64,000 bases of DNA from Hephaestia sp. MAHUQ-44 (GCF_023806085.1 NZ_JAMSLX010000005.1:218595-282594), one strand, 5' to 3'; counted from the first letter of the stretch, positions 47,601 through 56,665 are shown. Made by a program: numbers and translations. The notes: a model not told the origin generated them from the letters alone.

Positions 47601-47663
47601 CAATCGTGCGTCGATATCGAGCGGCGTGGGACGATGAATTTGCGCTGGATCCGCCTCGGCCAT
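41637..47663 (-). CDS. Giant DEAH-box helicase with DUF1998-type C-terminus, putative defence protein
   Basis: 2008 aa. Helicase core: P-loop SGTGSGKT (131-138), DEAH (268-271), TSAT, and motif VI QRVGRAGRRGQG near residue 1100. Between the two RecA halves lies a long insertion with several zinc-type cysteine clusters (CLNPEC, CPHC, CREC, CPRC). The C-terminal third has CGDCGEAGCDRRMANECPAC and the DUF1998-like CKLDCQRGCSACVL. Such helicases are frequent in phage-defence islands; from memory it resembles the partner of the YjiT/STY4851 family. The ATG follows the upstream gene's TAA with no gap (TAAATG), so the two are translationally coupled. Confidence 0.85.
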   Translation of the reverse strand: MAEADPAQIHRPTPLDIDARLRSRVTEAVIAQGGIRHEALNAFLRERLAGTDVAGGSLFAEPTIEAASGYETSGKTPRDLEGSLLHSRLVAALTDGEEGDDYRFTHPAYQHQLESWRALSRPERRSVLVSSGTGSGKTECFLVPMLDDLAREVDRKGGRLTGVHALMLYPLNALIASQEERLKRWVRPFHGDIRFALYNGLMGDARESECEQAVRDRPEQVIYRTTLRDDPPPILVTNNTMLEYMTIRRADRPIVEASQGKLRWIIIDEAHSYVGSAAAEVALLLRRVMEAFSVDPAQVRFVATSATIGEGEGAELDLRKFLADLAGVAESQVEVIMGKPATVTFDGSGSTSDPLIQRIIRTLEEKPATVSEVEKLAANDKRDAVELLGSMAASRSDDRGPLLPMRVHKFIRAIPGLWSCLNPECAGGKPDGWPYGAILFEDEDRCPHCHSPQFEIVSCRECGEPWLQAINGGNALLPVSSKQDRDEFAAASARELDSEEDGEPDEQVPAVSSGPLRLIATRPCDSNSLLTLSVDLKTGTLPERRDAGSPIQASKADADDGCPRCGAAHHKDRPSPIWPFRFGAPFLIQNAAPTMLEGVAGVSSTAEELPADGRRLLSFTDSRQGTARFAANIETMAERGFVRAWVYHAVQQGAGSAETDLEQRAELERRLAKLKPHAGDPTFDQLISETEVALEGTSAVAPIPWRKAVRGLAAEPMVKNWIGAVWDEDRDARFAKDRESLANFLLLRELARRPRRANAIETLGLAKLIFPPIETLRETQVPEQLRRVGRTLSDWKDFQYFLIDTIIRNYFVLTIDRADQRWLLPRHSRVREIVGPNEDRRNLTDRVWPFLRGADLHGAKSNAVLAIETGLNLDAGQPQDRADINEILQKAWDQLRPLLKGAGSTYQLSLDRAALSPVREAWLCPVTNRILPRLVFGRTPYSLRGFGRAAGLPQQILLPRLPLSFPSNDAERNELAAFVERDAEIAALRARGVWGNLHDRAATFAPYIRAEEHSAQQPPYRLRAFENEFKTGKINLLACSTTMEMGVDIGSIESVLNTNVPPSIANYRQRVGRAGRRGQGFASSLTFARNTPLEREAFRDPAGYLIRKLRAPKIKLDSERIVQRHVNALLLARWFAEAAGELTKTRAGDFFGFPQGLGIEPDPNAPGIQFCRWLKQPSTRKAVSGAISRLVRGTALESMPGLPDETARMFEVARDDFGRQWQALRDQAKDVAEAARKSIENTVRRMCREFLLRELANRSLLPGHGFPTAVVPFITDCREAQTRERKRDDEEGGETRRNRRYDYPSRNADIAIREYAPGAEVVVDGLVWTSAGVQLNWQRPANEKASDIEDIRWSWLCGDCGEAGCDRRMANECPACGSAKITSLQFLEPAGFRVDWNSQPHAETDQVRYIEPQPPRVSAHLARWEPLLDPALGRVRATGDGLVFHYSLGTSGSGYRVCLDCGRAAEENEDALSGHTALMPPKGEAGRCAGNDKTYAITRPLALGHEVLTDVAELQPADLEDPGAAWALASALREALSRRLGVETRELGLSVAPRQTALGTFTHSIFLYDLASGGAGYSPRILDDLTGLLREANGVLTCKLDCQRGCSACVLVTDLYAQQEIIDRQAARAFLAPLLAALANPEDGDVVAPDSALSPPVADALARRLGPGSVATIFANDVPDLSALAKHPFVALFADAERKGSTVRIALPAPVIGDLDEAQRFGLRNLAQRHRFELGIGAVSPMPNGASLIAAIENPNGVVGWFSRDQSATLLREGWGIGSLHPVVSAPLTTQPIVEAVDPELLERKPRIGDRVKILTNDPGRPLRQFGVGLVNRVLKDELDAIGLWKPGKLVELTYSDRYLKAPLPLTLLMRTVVGLRDALAPKDAVLRLSIATSRIGEDRYRNGCHRLRDNWPDDDARADIVFAVADYFGFDIQYDDGGAPHARKLTIIYDDGSSAVLLFDQGFGYWRAQGNDQHNFREGASAQAKSLVDSSAFIIGNGETYIAIKQG

Positions 47664-50600
47664 TTACATCTCCTTGAGCGCAGCCGCGAAACCTTCGCGA
47701 AACCAATGAGGATGGCGCCTTGCTATGTCCTTGACAGCCATAAGCTCGGGCGCATCGAGTTCGGTCTTTCCCCGAGCAGCCAAAGCCGCCACGAGCGGCG
47801 CGTCGAGCGAGCGCCAAAATTGCTCGTCGTAGCGCCAGGCGGGTAAGTCTGAATCGTGCCGCGAGCGAAAAGGATTTGGGTTCTTGGCGGCGATACGATC
47901 GCCCGAACGGTTCAAGAATGAATTGACCGCTACATCGAGCGGACATTTCGGCACCGACTGCTCCAACAATGGCGCCAATATGGGTTCCAGCAGCGACAGC
48001 TCTGTGCGTGTCTCGCCTATCGTTCCTGCAACGAGCTGAAACTCGTCGGGGAGGCGATCGAACAGATAGTCGGCCTGGGCTTTTGCTGCAGCGTTCCAGT
48101 GCATCTTTGGCACCAACCACCATGCGAAAGGCAAACCCTCGGCCAGTCGCAACAGCGGCTCCAACTCGTCCCGCCGCGCCTGAAACAACATAAGCGTCGC
48201 GATCTCTGGATATTGGGGCAACAGGAGCAACGCGTCGAACGTCCCCGGCGGGAGCCCGTCCAGCGAAAGGGTGAGGTCGATGAGCTGTCTGATGAGCGCG
48301 CGAGCGCTCCCGCTCGTCGGCTCTGCCGCCGCTTGGGAGAATAGGAGTTCCAAAGCGGCTTGACGGTCGGATTTGGCCGCCACGCTCATCGCACGCCCAA
48401 GAGGGTTTTGCGCCTGATTGTCGATTAAACCGGCCATGAGGCGCGGTGCGCTCAGCACCCGATCGTCGGCTCGCAGGTAAATCAGCGCATCGCCATACTG
48501 ACGCGGGAGGACGATCGGATGATGGTTGATGCTGTCGAGCAGATCATATCGTCCCAAGTCATGCTCGCGGGTTGGGTCATGAATCGCTCGTCGAACGATT
48601 CGCGCGCCCTCTTCTGCAACAGCCGGATTGGGAACCAGGCCACCGCGCTCGTCGCTGAGTTCGTGCTCGAACTCGCCGACAAACCAATAGTCCTCATTCG
48701 CGTCGTTGAAATTCAGCTGAATCGTGGTCCGCAGTTTGCCGCTTGGACGCAGGAGAGCGGCGAGATCGTCGCGAACCGTCGATAGCGGCATTTCGCCATC
48801 AACCCACCATCGGACATGCCCCTGAGGCACCGGGCGGCGGTTCTCATCGAGAAGGTCAGCCATCAGCTCGCAACGTTGGGCAGTTCGCGCGACATACCGG
48901 TTGATTACCGACAGAGAGAGACGCGCTCCCTGCCTTGTAGGTCCTTCTGTCCAGCTTTCGATCCATGCTTGGTGGCGCAGGGGAATGACGATATCGAAGG
49001 CATCGCCGCCGGCCGTGCGCAGGGTTACGACGAAGCGCGAACGCGTGTCGCCCTTGGCGTGAAGGCGCCAACACTTTGGGCCGTGAGGTATGCCGTCGTG
49101 AGCGGAAGCTCCATCAAGCCAGCCGACAATGGATATCTCCTGTTGATTGCCGACGACCGCGTGGCGAACATCAAAGCCATCCGGTAACACCACTACATCT
49201 CGACGATCTCGGATGTGGCCCGTGCGTTGATCGCGCCAGGCAAACTCGCATCGGCCGAGTTCCGCGCCGGAAACCCCCGGCCGCCAGCCGCTGGTTCCGG
49301 CGGGCCTCCAGAAGAGCTCGTCACGACCTGCACTTCTGGAGCGCGCTCGCTCTTCAACAAGCGCCGATGGTTTTCCAACGATCAACACGCTCGTCGGATC
49401 GGCCAATCCGAACGAGCAATTGCTTGCATGCACAATCAGCCGATCGCGGGTCGCAGCCTTTTGGCCGGCGCGCAGCAAATAGCAGTCGCCACGCGCGTTC
49501 GTGACGACCGCCGCGCCGGAAACCTTCGCCATTGTCCGCTCGGCGGATTTCCCCGCCGTAAACGGCTCGCAGGCAGCGCCATCCCCGTGCGCCTCGACCG
49601 ACCAGCTTGCCGGCGTATCCACCACCAGCGCTTCGTCGCGAAAAGCGCCGCTGGCCGAACCGATCTGTCTGAGCCTGATCGCCTCTTCGGTCTCGCACTC
49701 GATCACGTAAACCCGAAGATCACCAGTGACAGCGTCGCCGCCCGCCATCACAAAGGGCATTCCAACGCGCTGCCCGTCACCGCGGAGCTCGGCGGCGATC
49801 GGGACACTTGCGGGCACGGCGAAGTCCGTCCTGTGGATTGACGGACGCGCGCGCCAGGCTCCGTCTTCGTCTGGATCGGCAACCGCCAGTTCGCCAACCA
49901 CATGCTGGGCGAACGAGCCGGAGGGATATAGCCGCAGCCGACTCCAATCCGCCGCCAGATTGCCCGGAATCGCCTTGCCGTCCAGCAGCCCTGCAAGTTC
50001 GAGCGTGATGCCCTCCTGCCGGCCATCGGGTCCGATCTCAAGCCAACGATAGCATTTGACCGCATCATACCCACCGCGGAGGACAACGGTGCGCATGAGG
50101 CCGTCGATCAGTGTCCGGCCTGCTTCCGAGCCGACCGACAGCGGGAGCTCGTCGCGCCAGCCTGGCAGATGCTCATCCAGCCACGGGCTGACGAGGGCGC
50201 CGGCCGGCACGCCATCGGCTTCCGCGAGTTGCCGAAGGCGCACGACCTCCGTCGCGAGTTCGGCGGAAACGATCCGCATCCCCTCGTTTTGCCAGGTCGG
50301 CGGCACCATCTCGATCAGCCGCTCGGCAACCGCCTTGGCGGCATCGAAGTCAGGCAGAGGGTTGGCAGCCAGCGTCCCCACCAGGGTTTCCAAATAACGT
50401 TGCGCCCAGCCGCCCTGTGTGCGCTCGAGTGCCGCGACAGGGAATCCACCCTGCCGCGCTATCGCGGCAAGACGGTGATGCGTGCCGTTGAGACGCAGGG
50501 GCTCGAGGCGCCAGAACCGCATTCCTTCGTCGGTCAGGTCGCGCCAATGCCGCCATTCGCAGGGAGCGCCGAGTTCCGCATTCAGCGCCTCCCAATTCAG

Positions 50601-51005
50601 CCCCGTTCCGTTGTAGCAGCGCCTGAACCATTCGGCGGCCCACAACACGAATTGCCCCGCGAGGTCGCGGCTTGGCGCTACCGAAAGCGCCGCGCGGCGC
50701 TCGCACAACCGCTCTTTGAGCGCACGAAAGCCGTCTTCCGAAATTCCATATCGATAGAGAGGCCGGCCATCGATTGCTTCGATGCTTAGGTCCGTCAGCC
50801 AGCTGGCGACAGGTGCAGGATGGCGCGGGGCGCTCCGAATCCACCCTTGAGCCGCCTTTGCGACAACCAGCCTCGAAATCGTCACCAGCCGCAACCGTAG
50901 GGCCTTGGGCGTGCCAATGACGCGCAGCTCCTCGGCAATCCTGCCGAGCTCTGCGGGATCACCTTCCGCAGCGGCGATTCTGCGCCGGAACTCCCCCACG
51001 TCCAC
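47664..51005 (-). CDS. Large protein of unknown function coupled to the helicase (possible YjiT/STY4851-like)
   Basis: 1113 aa, no signal peptide or membrane segment. I see no catalytic motif. The middle (about 380-800) is beta-rich, and the last 300 residues are helical (QARRDELEPLLRLAEGLPFAWWLVPKMHWNAAAKAQADYLFDRLPDEFQ). Length, position beside a 2000-aa DEAH helicase and proximity to a type I restriction system recall the YjiT/STY4851 proteins of enterobacterial immigration-control regions; this comparison is from memory and uncertain. The gene ends exactly where the helicase starts, so the pair probably works as a complex. Confidence 0.75.
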   Translation of the reverse strand: MDVGEFRRRIAAAEGDPAELGRIAEELRVIGTPKALRLRLVTISRLVVAKAAQGWIRSAPRHPAPVASWLTDLSIEAIDGRPLYRYGISEDGFRALKERLCERRAALSVAPSRDLAGQFVLWAAEWFRRCYNGTGLNWEALNAELGAPCEWRHWRDLTDEGMRFWRLEPLRLNGTHHRLAAIARQGGFPVAALERTQGGWAQRYLETLVGTLAANPLPDFDAAKAVAERLIEMVPPTWQNEGMRIVSAELATEVVRLRQLAEADGVPAGALVSPWLDEHLPGWRDELPLSVGSEAGRTLIDGLMRTVVLRGGYDAVKCYRWLEIGPDGRQEGITLELAGLLDGKAIPGNLAADWSRLRLYPSGSFAQHVVGELAVADPDEDGAWRARPSIHRTDFAVPASVPIAAELRGDGQRVGMPFVMAGGDAVTGDLRVYVIECETEEAIRLRQIGSASGAFRDEALVVDTPASWSVEAHGDGAACEPFTAGKSAERTMAKVSGAAVVTNARGDCYLLRAGQKAATRDRLIVHASNCSFGLADPTSVLIVGKPSALVEERARSRSAGRDELFWRPAGTSGWRPGVSGAELGRCEFAWRDQRTGHIRDRRDVVVLPDGFDVRHAVVGNQQEISIVGWLDGASAHDGIPHGPKCWRLHAKGDTRSRFVVTLRTAGGDAFDIVIPLRHQAWIESWTEGPTRQGARLSLSVINRYVARTAQRCELMADLLDENRRPVPQGHVRWWVDGEMPLSTVRDDLAALLRPSGKLRTTIQLNFNDANEDYWFVGEFEHELSDERGGLVPNPAVAEEGARIVRRAIHDPTREHDLGRYDLLDSINHHPIVLPRQYGDALIYLRADDRVLSAPRLMAGLIDNQAQNPLGRAMSVAAKSDRQAALELLFSQAAAEPTSGSARALIRQLIDLTLSLDGLPPGTFDALLLLPQYPEIATLMLFQARRDELEPLLRLAEGLPFAWWLVPKMHWNAAAKAQADYLFDRLPDEFQLVAGTIGETRTELSLLEPILAPLLEQSVPKCPLDVAVNSFLNRSGDRIAAKNPNPFRSRHDSDLPAWRYDEQFWRSLDAPLVAALAARGKTELDAPELMAVKDIARRHPHWFREGFAAALKEM

Positions 51006-51107
51006 CCTTCGCTTCCCCCAAGCGAACTTAGCATCCCCGGTTAGGAAGCAACCATAAACAGTCCATTGAAGTCAAAGAATAATACGTTCCCGCCTCGAAG
51101 CGACGGC

Positions 51108-52568
51108 CTATTCCGCCGGCTCGCCCGCGCCGAGTTTTGCCGCGACGTTGCGGAACTTCTCCAGCGCGAGTTCCAGGCTCGCCACGATCTCCACCGCGAC
51201 TTCCTCAGGCGGGGGCAGGCTGTCGGGATCGGTGGCGCTGGCGTCCTTGAGCCAGAAGATGTCGAGGTTGAGCTTGTCGCGCTTCGCCAGCTCTTCGTAG
51301 GCGAAGCAGCGGAAGCGCTCGCTCTCGGTGCGTTCGTGGCGTTTGTGCTTGGCGCCATAGCACTGAACGAAATCGTCGAGGTCAGCGCGTTTCAACGGGC
51401 GCTCGCGCAGCGTGAAGCGCTGGTTGGTGCGCAGGTCATAGACCCACAGCGCCTCGGTATTCACTCGATCGCCCGGCGGCGCGCGGTCGAAGAACAGCAC
51501 GTTGGCCTTCACGCCCTGGCTGTAGAAGATGCCGGTGGGCAGGCGCAGCAGGGTGTGGAAATCGAAATCCTTGAGCAGCTTGCGGCGCAGCGCCTCGCCC
51601 GCCCCGCCTTCGAACAGCACGTTGTCCGGCAACACCACCGCGGCGGACGATGTGGTGATCGTCATGATGTGCTGGAGGAAATTGAGCTGCTTGTTGCCCG
51701 TGGTGACGGTGAAATCCTCGCGGACATAATCCTGCCGCTCGGTCTCGATCGCCCCTTCCGCATTGACGATGCGGAACGACTGGCGCTTCCCGAACGGCGG
51801 ATTGGTTAGCACCAGATCGTAGCGGCCGCCGTCGTCAGCGATCAGCGCGTCGCCCTGCTGCACAGGCGAGTGCGCGCCGCCGATGCCGTGCAGATAAAGG
51901 TTCATCGCGCACAGCCGCACGACCTCGGACACGATGTCCTTGCCCGACAGCATCTCTTCCTTGAGTCGGCGCGCCGTCCGTTTGTCGTTTGCTGCGGGCT
52001 TGGCGCGCATATGCTCATAGGCGGAGAGCAGGAAGCCGCCGGTGCCGCAGGCGGGGTCGTGGATCGACTCGTTGGGCTCCGGGTCCATCACCTCGACGAT
52101 TGCGTCGATCAGCGGGCGCGGGGTGAAATACTGGCCGGCGCCGGACTTCACCTCGCCGGCGTTGCGCTCGAGCAGCCCCTCGTAGATCGTGCCCTTCACA
52201 TCGACGTCGAGCCCCATCCAGGTCTCGGCGTCGATCAGCTGAATCAGGCGCTGGAGCCGCGCGGGATCGCCGATCTTGCTCTCGGCCTTGAGGAACAAGG
52301 TGCCGACGATGTCGTCGCGCTTCGAAAGCTTGGCGAGCACCTCCTTGTAATGCGCGTCGAGCGCGGCGCCGGAGAGCGCGCGCAGGCTGTCCCAATTGCA
52401 ATCCACCGGGATCGCCGAGGGCTCGCCGAGCGCCCCGGCGCGCTCCTTGTCCATCTTGAGAAACAGGAGGAAGCTGATCTGGCCGAGATAATCGCCATAG
52501 GAGACGCCCTCGTCACGCAGCACGTGCGCATAGTTCCAGACCTTCGAGACGAGCACCTGTTCGTTCAC
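51108..52568 (-). CDS. hsdM: Type I restriction-modification system, methyltransferase subunit
   Basis: 486-aa N6-adenine DNA methyltransferase. N-terminal HsdM helical domain (VWNYAHVLRDEGVSYGDYLGQISFLLFLKM), SAM motif DPACGTGGF (171-179), and catalytic NPPF (256-259). Starts at GTG 52568, overlapping the hsdS stop by GTGA. Together with HsdS it methylates the system's target; with HsdR it forms the restriction complex. Last gene of the hsdR-hsdS-hsdM operon. Confidence 0.96.
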   Translation of the reverse strand: MNEQVLVSKVWNYAHVLRDEGVSYGDYLGQISFLLFLKMDKERAGALGEPSAIPVDCNWDSLRALSGAALDAHYKEVLAKLSKRDDIVGTLFLKAESKIGDPARLQRLIQLIDAETWMGLDVDVKGTIYEGLLERNAGEVKSGAGQYFTPRPLIDAIVEVMDPEPNESIHDPACGTGGFLLSAYEHMRAKPAANDKRTARRLKEEMLSGKDIVSEVVRLCAMNLYLHGIGGAHSPVQQGDALIADDGGRYDLVLTNPPFGKRQSFRIVNAEGAIETERQDYVREDFTVTTGNKQLNFLQHIMTITTSSAAVVLPDNVLFEGGAGEALRRKLLKDFDFHTLLRLPTGIFYSQGVKANVLFFDRAPPGDRVNTEALWVYDLRTNQRFTLRERPLKRADLDDFVQCYGAKHKRHERTESERFRCFAYEELAKRDKLNLDIFWLKDASATDPDSLPPPEEVAVEIVASLELALEKFRNVAAKLGAGEPAE

Positions 52569-53968
52569 TGGACGAGTTCTCCACGGAAGGCGGCGGCGAG
52601 GATGGATTGGCGGAGGGTGCTCGCGTCTGTTTCCTCCAGCGCCTCCTTCATATCGATATGACCCAGCCAGCCTGCGTCGATTCGCGACATCATTTCATCC
52701 AATTCGAGTCGAGGCGGCAGCGGGATAGCCAGTGCACGCAGCGAATCCTGGGAGATATTCCGCATCGACAGCTGATTTCCCGTCGCCGCTGCTTCGATTT
52801 GCTTCCGGCCCAGCGGAGACTTGAGCACATAATAAACCCACCGCTTCACCGTCTCATCCACATGAAGCCGAAGCACCTTATCGCTAATCACCAGGCGCCT
52901 GCCGATATGTCCGACGATCGCAGGTGCTCCAACAAGCTCCAAGGTGTTTGCACGCGAGAGCAGCAGATCACCGGGTCGGATCAGGTTCGCCTCCCGGATC
53001 GCCGTATCAGCGAACAGGGTTTTGCTCTCCGTCTCATCAAATTCATCCCAAGTGACGGCGCTGATTTTGACGATGCCGGTCTCACCGGGTTCTGGCGGGC
53101 GTCCTTGCGCTTTCACGTTCAGACCGGCTTCAATGTGAGTCATCAATTGGCCGAGCGTTGCCCAGGCCCAACTTTCGGACAATGTCGGTAGTATCGCAGG
53201 ATCGGCCGAGGACGTTCGGCCAGAACGTGGCCGGCGGCGTCCCTCTGGCGGTTCGCGGTTCGCCCGGAGCTGGGAGAGGAACGCTGTGCCGTCGCCTTCC
53301 GGGGCGTTACCTTCCCGCCAATCCGCCGTCAGTTCGCCGGTGACGGCAGCCTTGAGCAGGGCCTTGCGGTAGGTTTCCAGATCGGCGCGCGCCCGCGCCA
53401 GTTCCTCCTCGCCATCGTCGAGTTCGGAAAACAGCTCGTCGATGCGCGCGACGATGCGGCGCTGGGTTTCGGACGGAGGCACCGGAATCGAGGCATTGCG
53501 TAGATAGTCCAGCGGCACACGCTTCTGGCCCGCCGTGCCGGTCATGTTGAACTCAGCTTCTTGCCGGAATTGGCGCTGCGACAGCCAATAGAACAGAAAC
53601 CGCGCCTCGACGCGTTCGGGTGCCAGCACATGAAACTCCGTCGATCCCGTGCCGAAGGACGACCGGAGTTCCGGGATGACGGCGATTTTGCCATTCTCCA
53701 TGCAGGGCGTGATTTTGGCGAAGATCACGTCACCGGACTGAAACCGCGTATATCCCTTGCGCACCTCGACAGCGGGTCGAGACTGACTGACATCGATCTT
53801 ACCGGACTCTTCGGCAACCGCCGCCATCGGCACGAATGCCATTGGTTCGTCATCGCTGGTGCTGCCGAATTTTCGTTTGGGATTGACCGGCGCGACATCT
53901 TCGATGCGCTCCCATCGCCATCCTCCGGGCAAGGCCCATGGCTTGCCGCCCGCAATCGAACCCTTCAC
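52565..53968 (-). CDS. hsdS: Type I restriction-modification system, specificity subunit
   Basis: 467 aa with two target-recognition domains (about residues 10-160 and 225-400), each followed by a conserved helical spacer (QRRIVARIDELFSELDDGEEELARARADLETYRKALLKAAVTGEL, and the C-terminal LRQSILAAAFRGELVQ). These read the two halves of a split recognition sequence, which cannot be predicted here. The GTG start at 53968 directly follows the hsdR stop (TAGGTG). Confidence 0.94.
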   Translation of the reverse strand: MKGSIAGGKPWALPGGWRWERIEDVAPVNPKRKFGSTSDDEPMAFVPMAAVAEESGKIDVSQSRPAVEVRKGYTRFQSGDVIFAKITPCMENGKIAVIPELRSSFGTGSTEFHVLAPERVEARFLFYWLSQRQFRQEAEFNMTGTAGQKRVPLDYLRNASIPVPPSETQRRIVARIDELFSELDDGEEELARARADLETYRKALLKAAVTGELTADWREGNAPEGDGTAFLSQLRANREPPEGRRRPRSGRTSSADPAILPTLSESWAWATLGQLMTHIEAGLNVKAQGRPPEPGETGIVKISAVTWDEFDETESKTLFADTAIREANLIRPGDLLLSRANTLELVGAPAIVGHIGRRLVISDKVLRLHVDETVKRWVYYVLKSPLGRKQIEAAATGNQLSMRNISQDSLRALAIPLPPRLELDEMMSRIDAGWLGHIDMKEALEETDASTLRQSILAAAFRGELVQ

Positions 53969-56665
53969 CTACGCCACCAACGCCGTCGTCAGCTCATCCA
54001 CCACCGCATCCAGCCGCCCCGGAAAGGCCGCACGCGCGGCGATGATGCCACCGCGGCGTTCGAATTGCGGCAGCTCCTGCAAGTCCCTCAGCGGCAGCTC
54101 GATATTGGCGGCGAGGTGGTCGCGGATCGCCTCCAGCCAGCCGAGCTGCGCCTGGCTGTAGTCGCGCCCGGCCTGCTTCTCGCGGCCCAGCCACAGGTTG
54201 AAGCGGCCGGCCATCTCGCTCGATAGCGGCGCGAGCGTCTCCGCCTGGCCGATCGCGAAGCGGACCAGCGCGACGATATCCGTCAATGCCTTGGCGGGAT
54301 TGCCGCGCACCTTGTCCCCCTGGAGTCTGCGATACGCGCTCCATAGCTCCAGCGGCTGCAAAAGCCATGGGGGGCGGAGCATCGCGGCGCGCAATTCCTC
54401 CAGGCTGGCATAAGTGAGCCGCGCCTGCGCCGCCGGGCGGCCGAACAGAATCTGGAGCGCGACGATCTCGTCCTGCTGCTGGTCGAGAAACGCGCGGAAG
54501 CTGCTGGTCATGCGCTCCGCCGCGGCGGGATCGAACGCCGAGGAGATGACGGCGTCGCTCGACAGATTGTCGATCACCAATTCGCTGGCGCGCTTGAGCT
54601 CGATTAGCAGGGTGCGCAGACTCGGCTTGTCGAACGGGCGCAACGCCTCTTCGCGCTGCCGTCGGCCTTCTGCTTCGGGGTCGCTCGCGAAGGTAATACA
54701 ATCATAGTCGAGCGCATCGACCAGCGCGCCGGCGAGCTCGTTGAGCGAGCGCCCCTCCGCCGCCTCGATCACCTTCTGCCGATCTTCGGGCGTGAGCTTG
54801 CGGTCGAGCGCCGAAAGGCGATGCGCGAGGCTGGAGACGGTGTCCTCATCGCTGGCGCCCGATGCGACATTCTCCAGCAGCTTGTCGAACGAGACCTGGC
54901 GCTGGCGCTCGAGCGGCTGCGTGACGGTCTTGTCGCTTTCGGTCACGCCCACCGCGTCGATCAGCACGAAGCGTTCCTTGGCCGGAGCATCCGGCGTCAC
55001 GCGCGCGAGGTCGCCCGCCGGGATCGAGCGCACGCCGCGGCCGCGCATCTGCTCGAAATAGATCGCCGAGCGCACGTCGCGCATGAAGATCAGCGCCTCG
55101 ATCGGCTTCACGTCGGTGCCGGTGGCGATCATATCCACCGTCACCGCGATGCGCGGCAGATATTCGGTGCGGAACTGGGCGAGAATCTTCTCGGGCTCGG
55201 TGGCGGCGTAGGTGATCTTCTTGGCGAAATCGTTGCCCTTGCCGAACACCTCGCGCGCGATCATCACGATCTCCTCGGCGTGGTGATCGTCCTTGGCGAA
55301 GATCAGCGTCTTGGGCACCTCGGCGCGGCCGGGGAACAGTTCGGTCGACAGCGTGTCGCGATAGGTTTCCAGCACGGTGCGTATCTGGTTGGGGACGACG
55401 ACCGAGCGATCGAGATCGGCGCCCGAATAGACGAGATCGTCGTCGAGCTGCTCGTAACGCTGCCGACGGGTGTGGCGATCGCGGTGCGGCACGCTGTAGC
55501 CGGCGGACACGCGCCCGCCATGCTCGCCGATCTGGGTGCGGATGCGGAAAATCTCGAACGGCACGTTGACGCCGTCGGCGACCGACCGCTCGTAAGGATA
55601 TTCGGCGACCAGGTTGCGGTTGAAGAAGCCGAGCGTCACCGGCGACGGCGTCGCGGTGAGGCCGATGATCTGCGCGTCGAAATAATCGAGCACCTGACGC
55701 CAGCTGCCGTAGATCGAACGATGACATTCGTCGACGATGATGAAATCGAACGTCTCCGGCGGGAGGCGGGGATTGTAGATTACCGGGCGCGTGGGCGCGT
55801 GCGCGGTCTCAAAATCGCCCTGCTCCTCGTCGTCCTCGTCGAGCTCGGTGCCGGCAAGCTGCGAAAAGACGCGCTGAATCGTCGAGATGACCACCTTGGC
55901 CGGCGGATCGAGCCCGGCGGGGCCGAGCCGTTGGACGTTGTAAAGCTCGGTGAACAGGCGGCCGGTGCCCGGCGGGCGATAAGTCTGGAACTCCTTGAGC
56001 GTCTGCCGGCCGAGGTTGTTGCGATCGACCAGGAACAGGATGCGTTTGGCGTCGGCGTGCGCCAGCAGCCGGTAGCAAAGCGTCGCCGCGGTAAAGGTCT
56101 TGCCCGCACCGGTCGCCATCTGGACCAGCGAGCGCGGCTGCCCCTGCGCCAGCGAATGCTCGATGCCGTCGATCGCCTCGACCTGACACTCGCGCAGGCC
56201 GTCAGCGATGAGCGACGGCAGTCCGGTCAGGCGGGCGCGCACGCTCGATGCGCGTTCTAGCCATTCGAGCATGGTTTCGGGCCGGTGGAAGGCGAATAGC
56301 GGCCGCGAACGCTGGTCAGGATCGAGGCGGTCCGAGAAAAGAATTTCCGAGCCGCTGGCTTCGTAATCGAACCGCAGCGGCATCCCCCAATTCGCCAGCG
56401 CGTCGGATGCGCCGGCATTGTAGCCCACCGCCTGATCGGTCACGCCCGAGAGCGTGAACCCTTCCTTCTTGGCCTCGACCACGCCGCACGCTTTGCTATC
56501 CACCAGCAGCAGATAATCGGTCGGCCCGGCGGCGAGCGGATATTCCCGCACCGCCACGCCGAGTGACGCACGGCGATCGAGCTGATCGCGATCCTGGATG
56601 GCCCAGCCCGACGCCATGAGCTGGGCATCGATCAATTTTCGCGCGCGTTGTTCAGGCGTCGGCAT
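53969..56665 (-). CDS. hsdR: Type I restriction-modification system, restriction subunit
   Basis: 898-aa motor and nuclease subunit. The N-terminal endonuclease domain includes the VVEAKKEG motif (Glu64, Lys66). The helicase part has P-loop ATGAGKT (184-190), VDECHRS (DEAH-like box), GLTATP, and MIATGTDVKPIEALIFMRDVRSAIYFEQMRGRGVR (motifs V and VI). The C-terminal EcoEI-type helical domain is present. Complete and uninterrupted, so the R-M system looks functional. First gene of the operon. Confidence 0.95.
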   Translation of the reverse strand: MPTPEQRARKLIDAQLMASGWAIQDRDQLDRRASLGVAVREYPLAAGPTDYLLLVDSKACGVVEAKKEGFTLSGVTDQAVGYNAGASDALANWGMPLRFDYEASGSEILFSDRLDPDQRSRPLFAFHRPETMLEWLERASSVRARLTGLPSLIADGLRECQVEAIDGIEHSLAQGQPRSLVQMATGAGKTFTAATLCYRLLAHADAKRILFLVDRNNLGRQTLKEFQTYRPPGTGRLFTELYNVQRLGPAGLDPPAKVVISTIQRVFSQLAGTELDEDDEEQGDFETAHAPTRPVIYNPRLPPETFDFIIVDECHRSIYGSWRQVLDYFDAQIIGLTATPSPVTLGFFNRNLVAEYPYERSVADGVNVPFEIFRIRTQIGEHGGRVSAGYSVPHRDRHTRRQRYEQLDDDLVYSGADLDRSVVVPNQIRTVLETYRDTLSTELFPGRAEVPKTLIFAKDDHHAEEIVMIAREVFGKGNDFAKKITYAATEPEKILAQFRTEYLPRIAVTVDMIATGTDVKPIEALIFMRDVRSAIYFEQMRGRGVRSIPAGDLARVTPDAPAKERFVLIDAVGVTESDKTVTQPLERQRQVSFDKLLENVASGASDEDTVSSLAHRLSALDRKLTPEDRQKVIEAAEGRSLNELAGALVDALDYDCITFASDPEAEGRRQREEALRPFDKPSLRTLLIELKRASELVIDNLSSDAVISSAFDPAAAERMTSSFRAFLDQQQDEIVALQILFGRPAAQARLTYASLEELRAAMLRPPWLLQPLELWSAYRRLQGDKVRGNPAKALTDIVALVRFAIGQAETLAPLSSEMAGRFNLWLGREKQAGRDYSQAQLGWLEAIRDHLAANIELPLRDLQELPQFERRGGIIAARAAFPGRLDAVVDELTTALVA

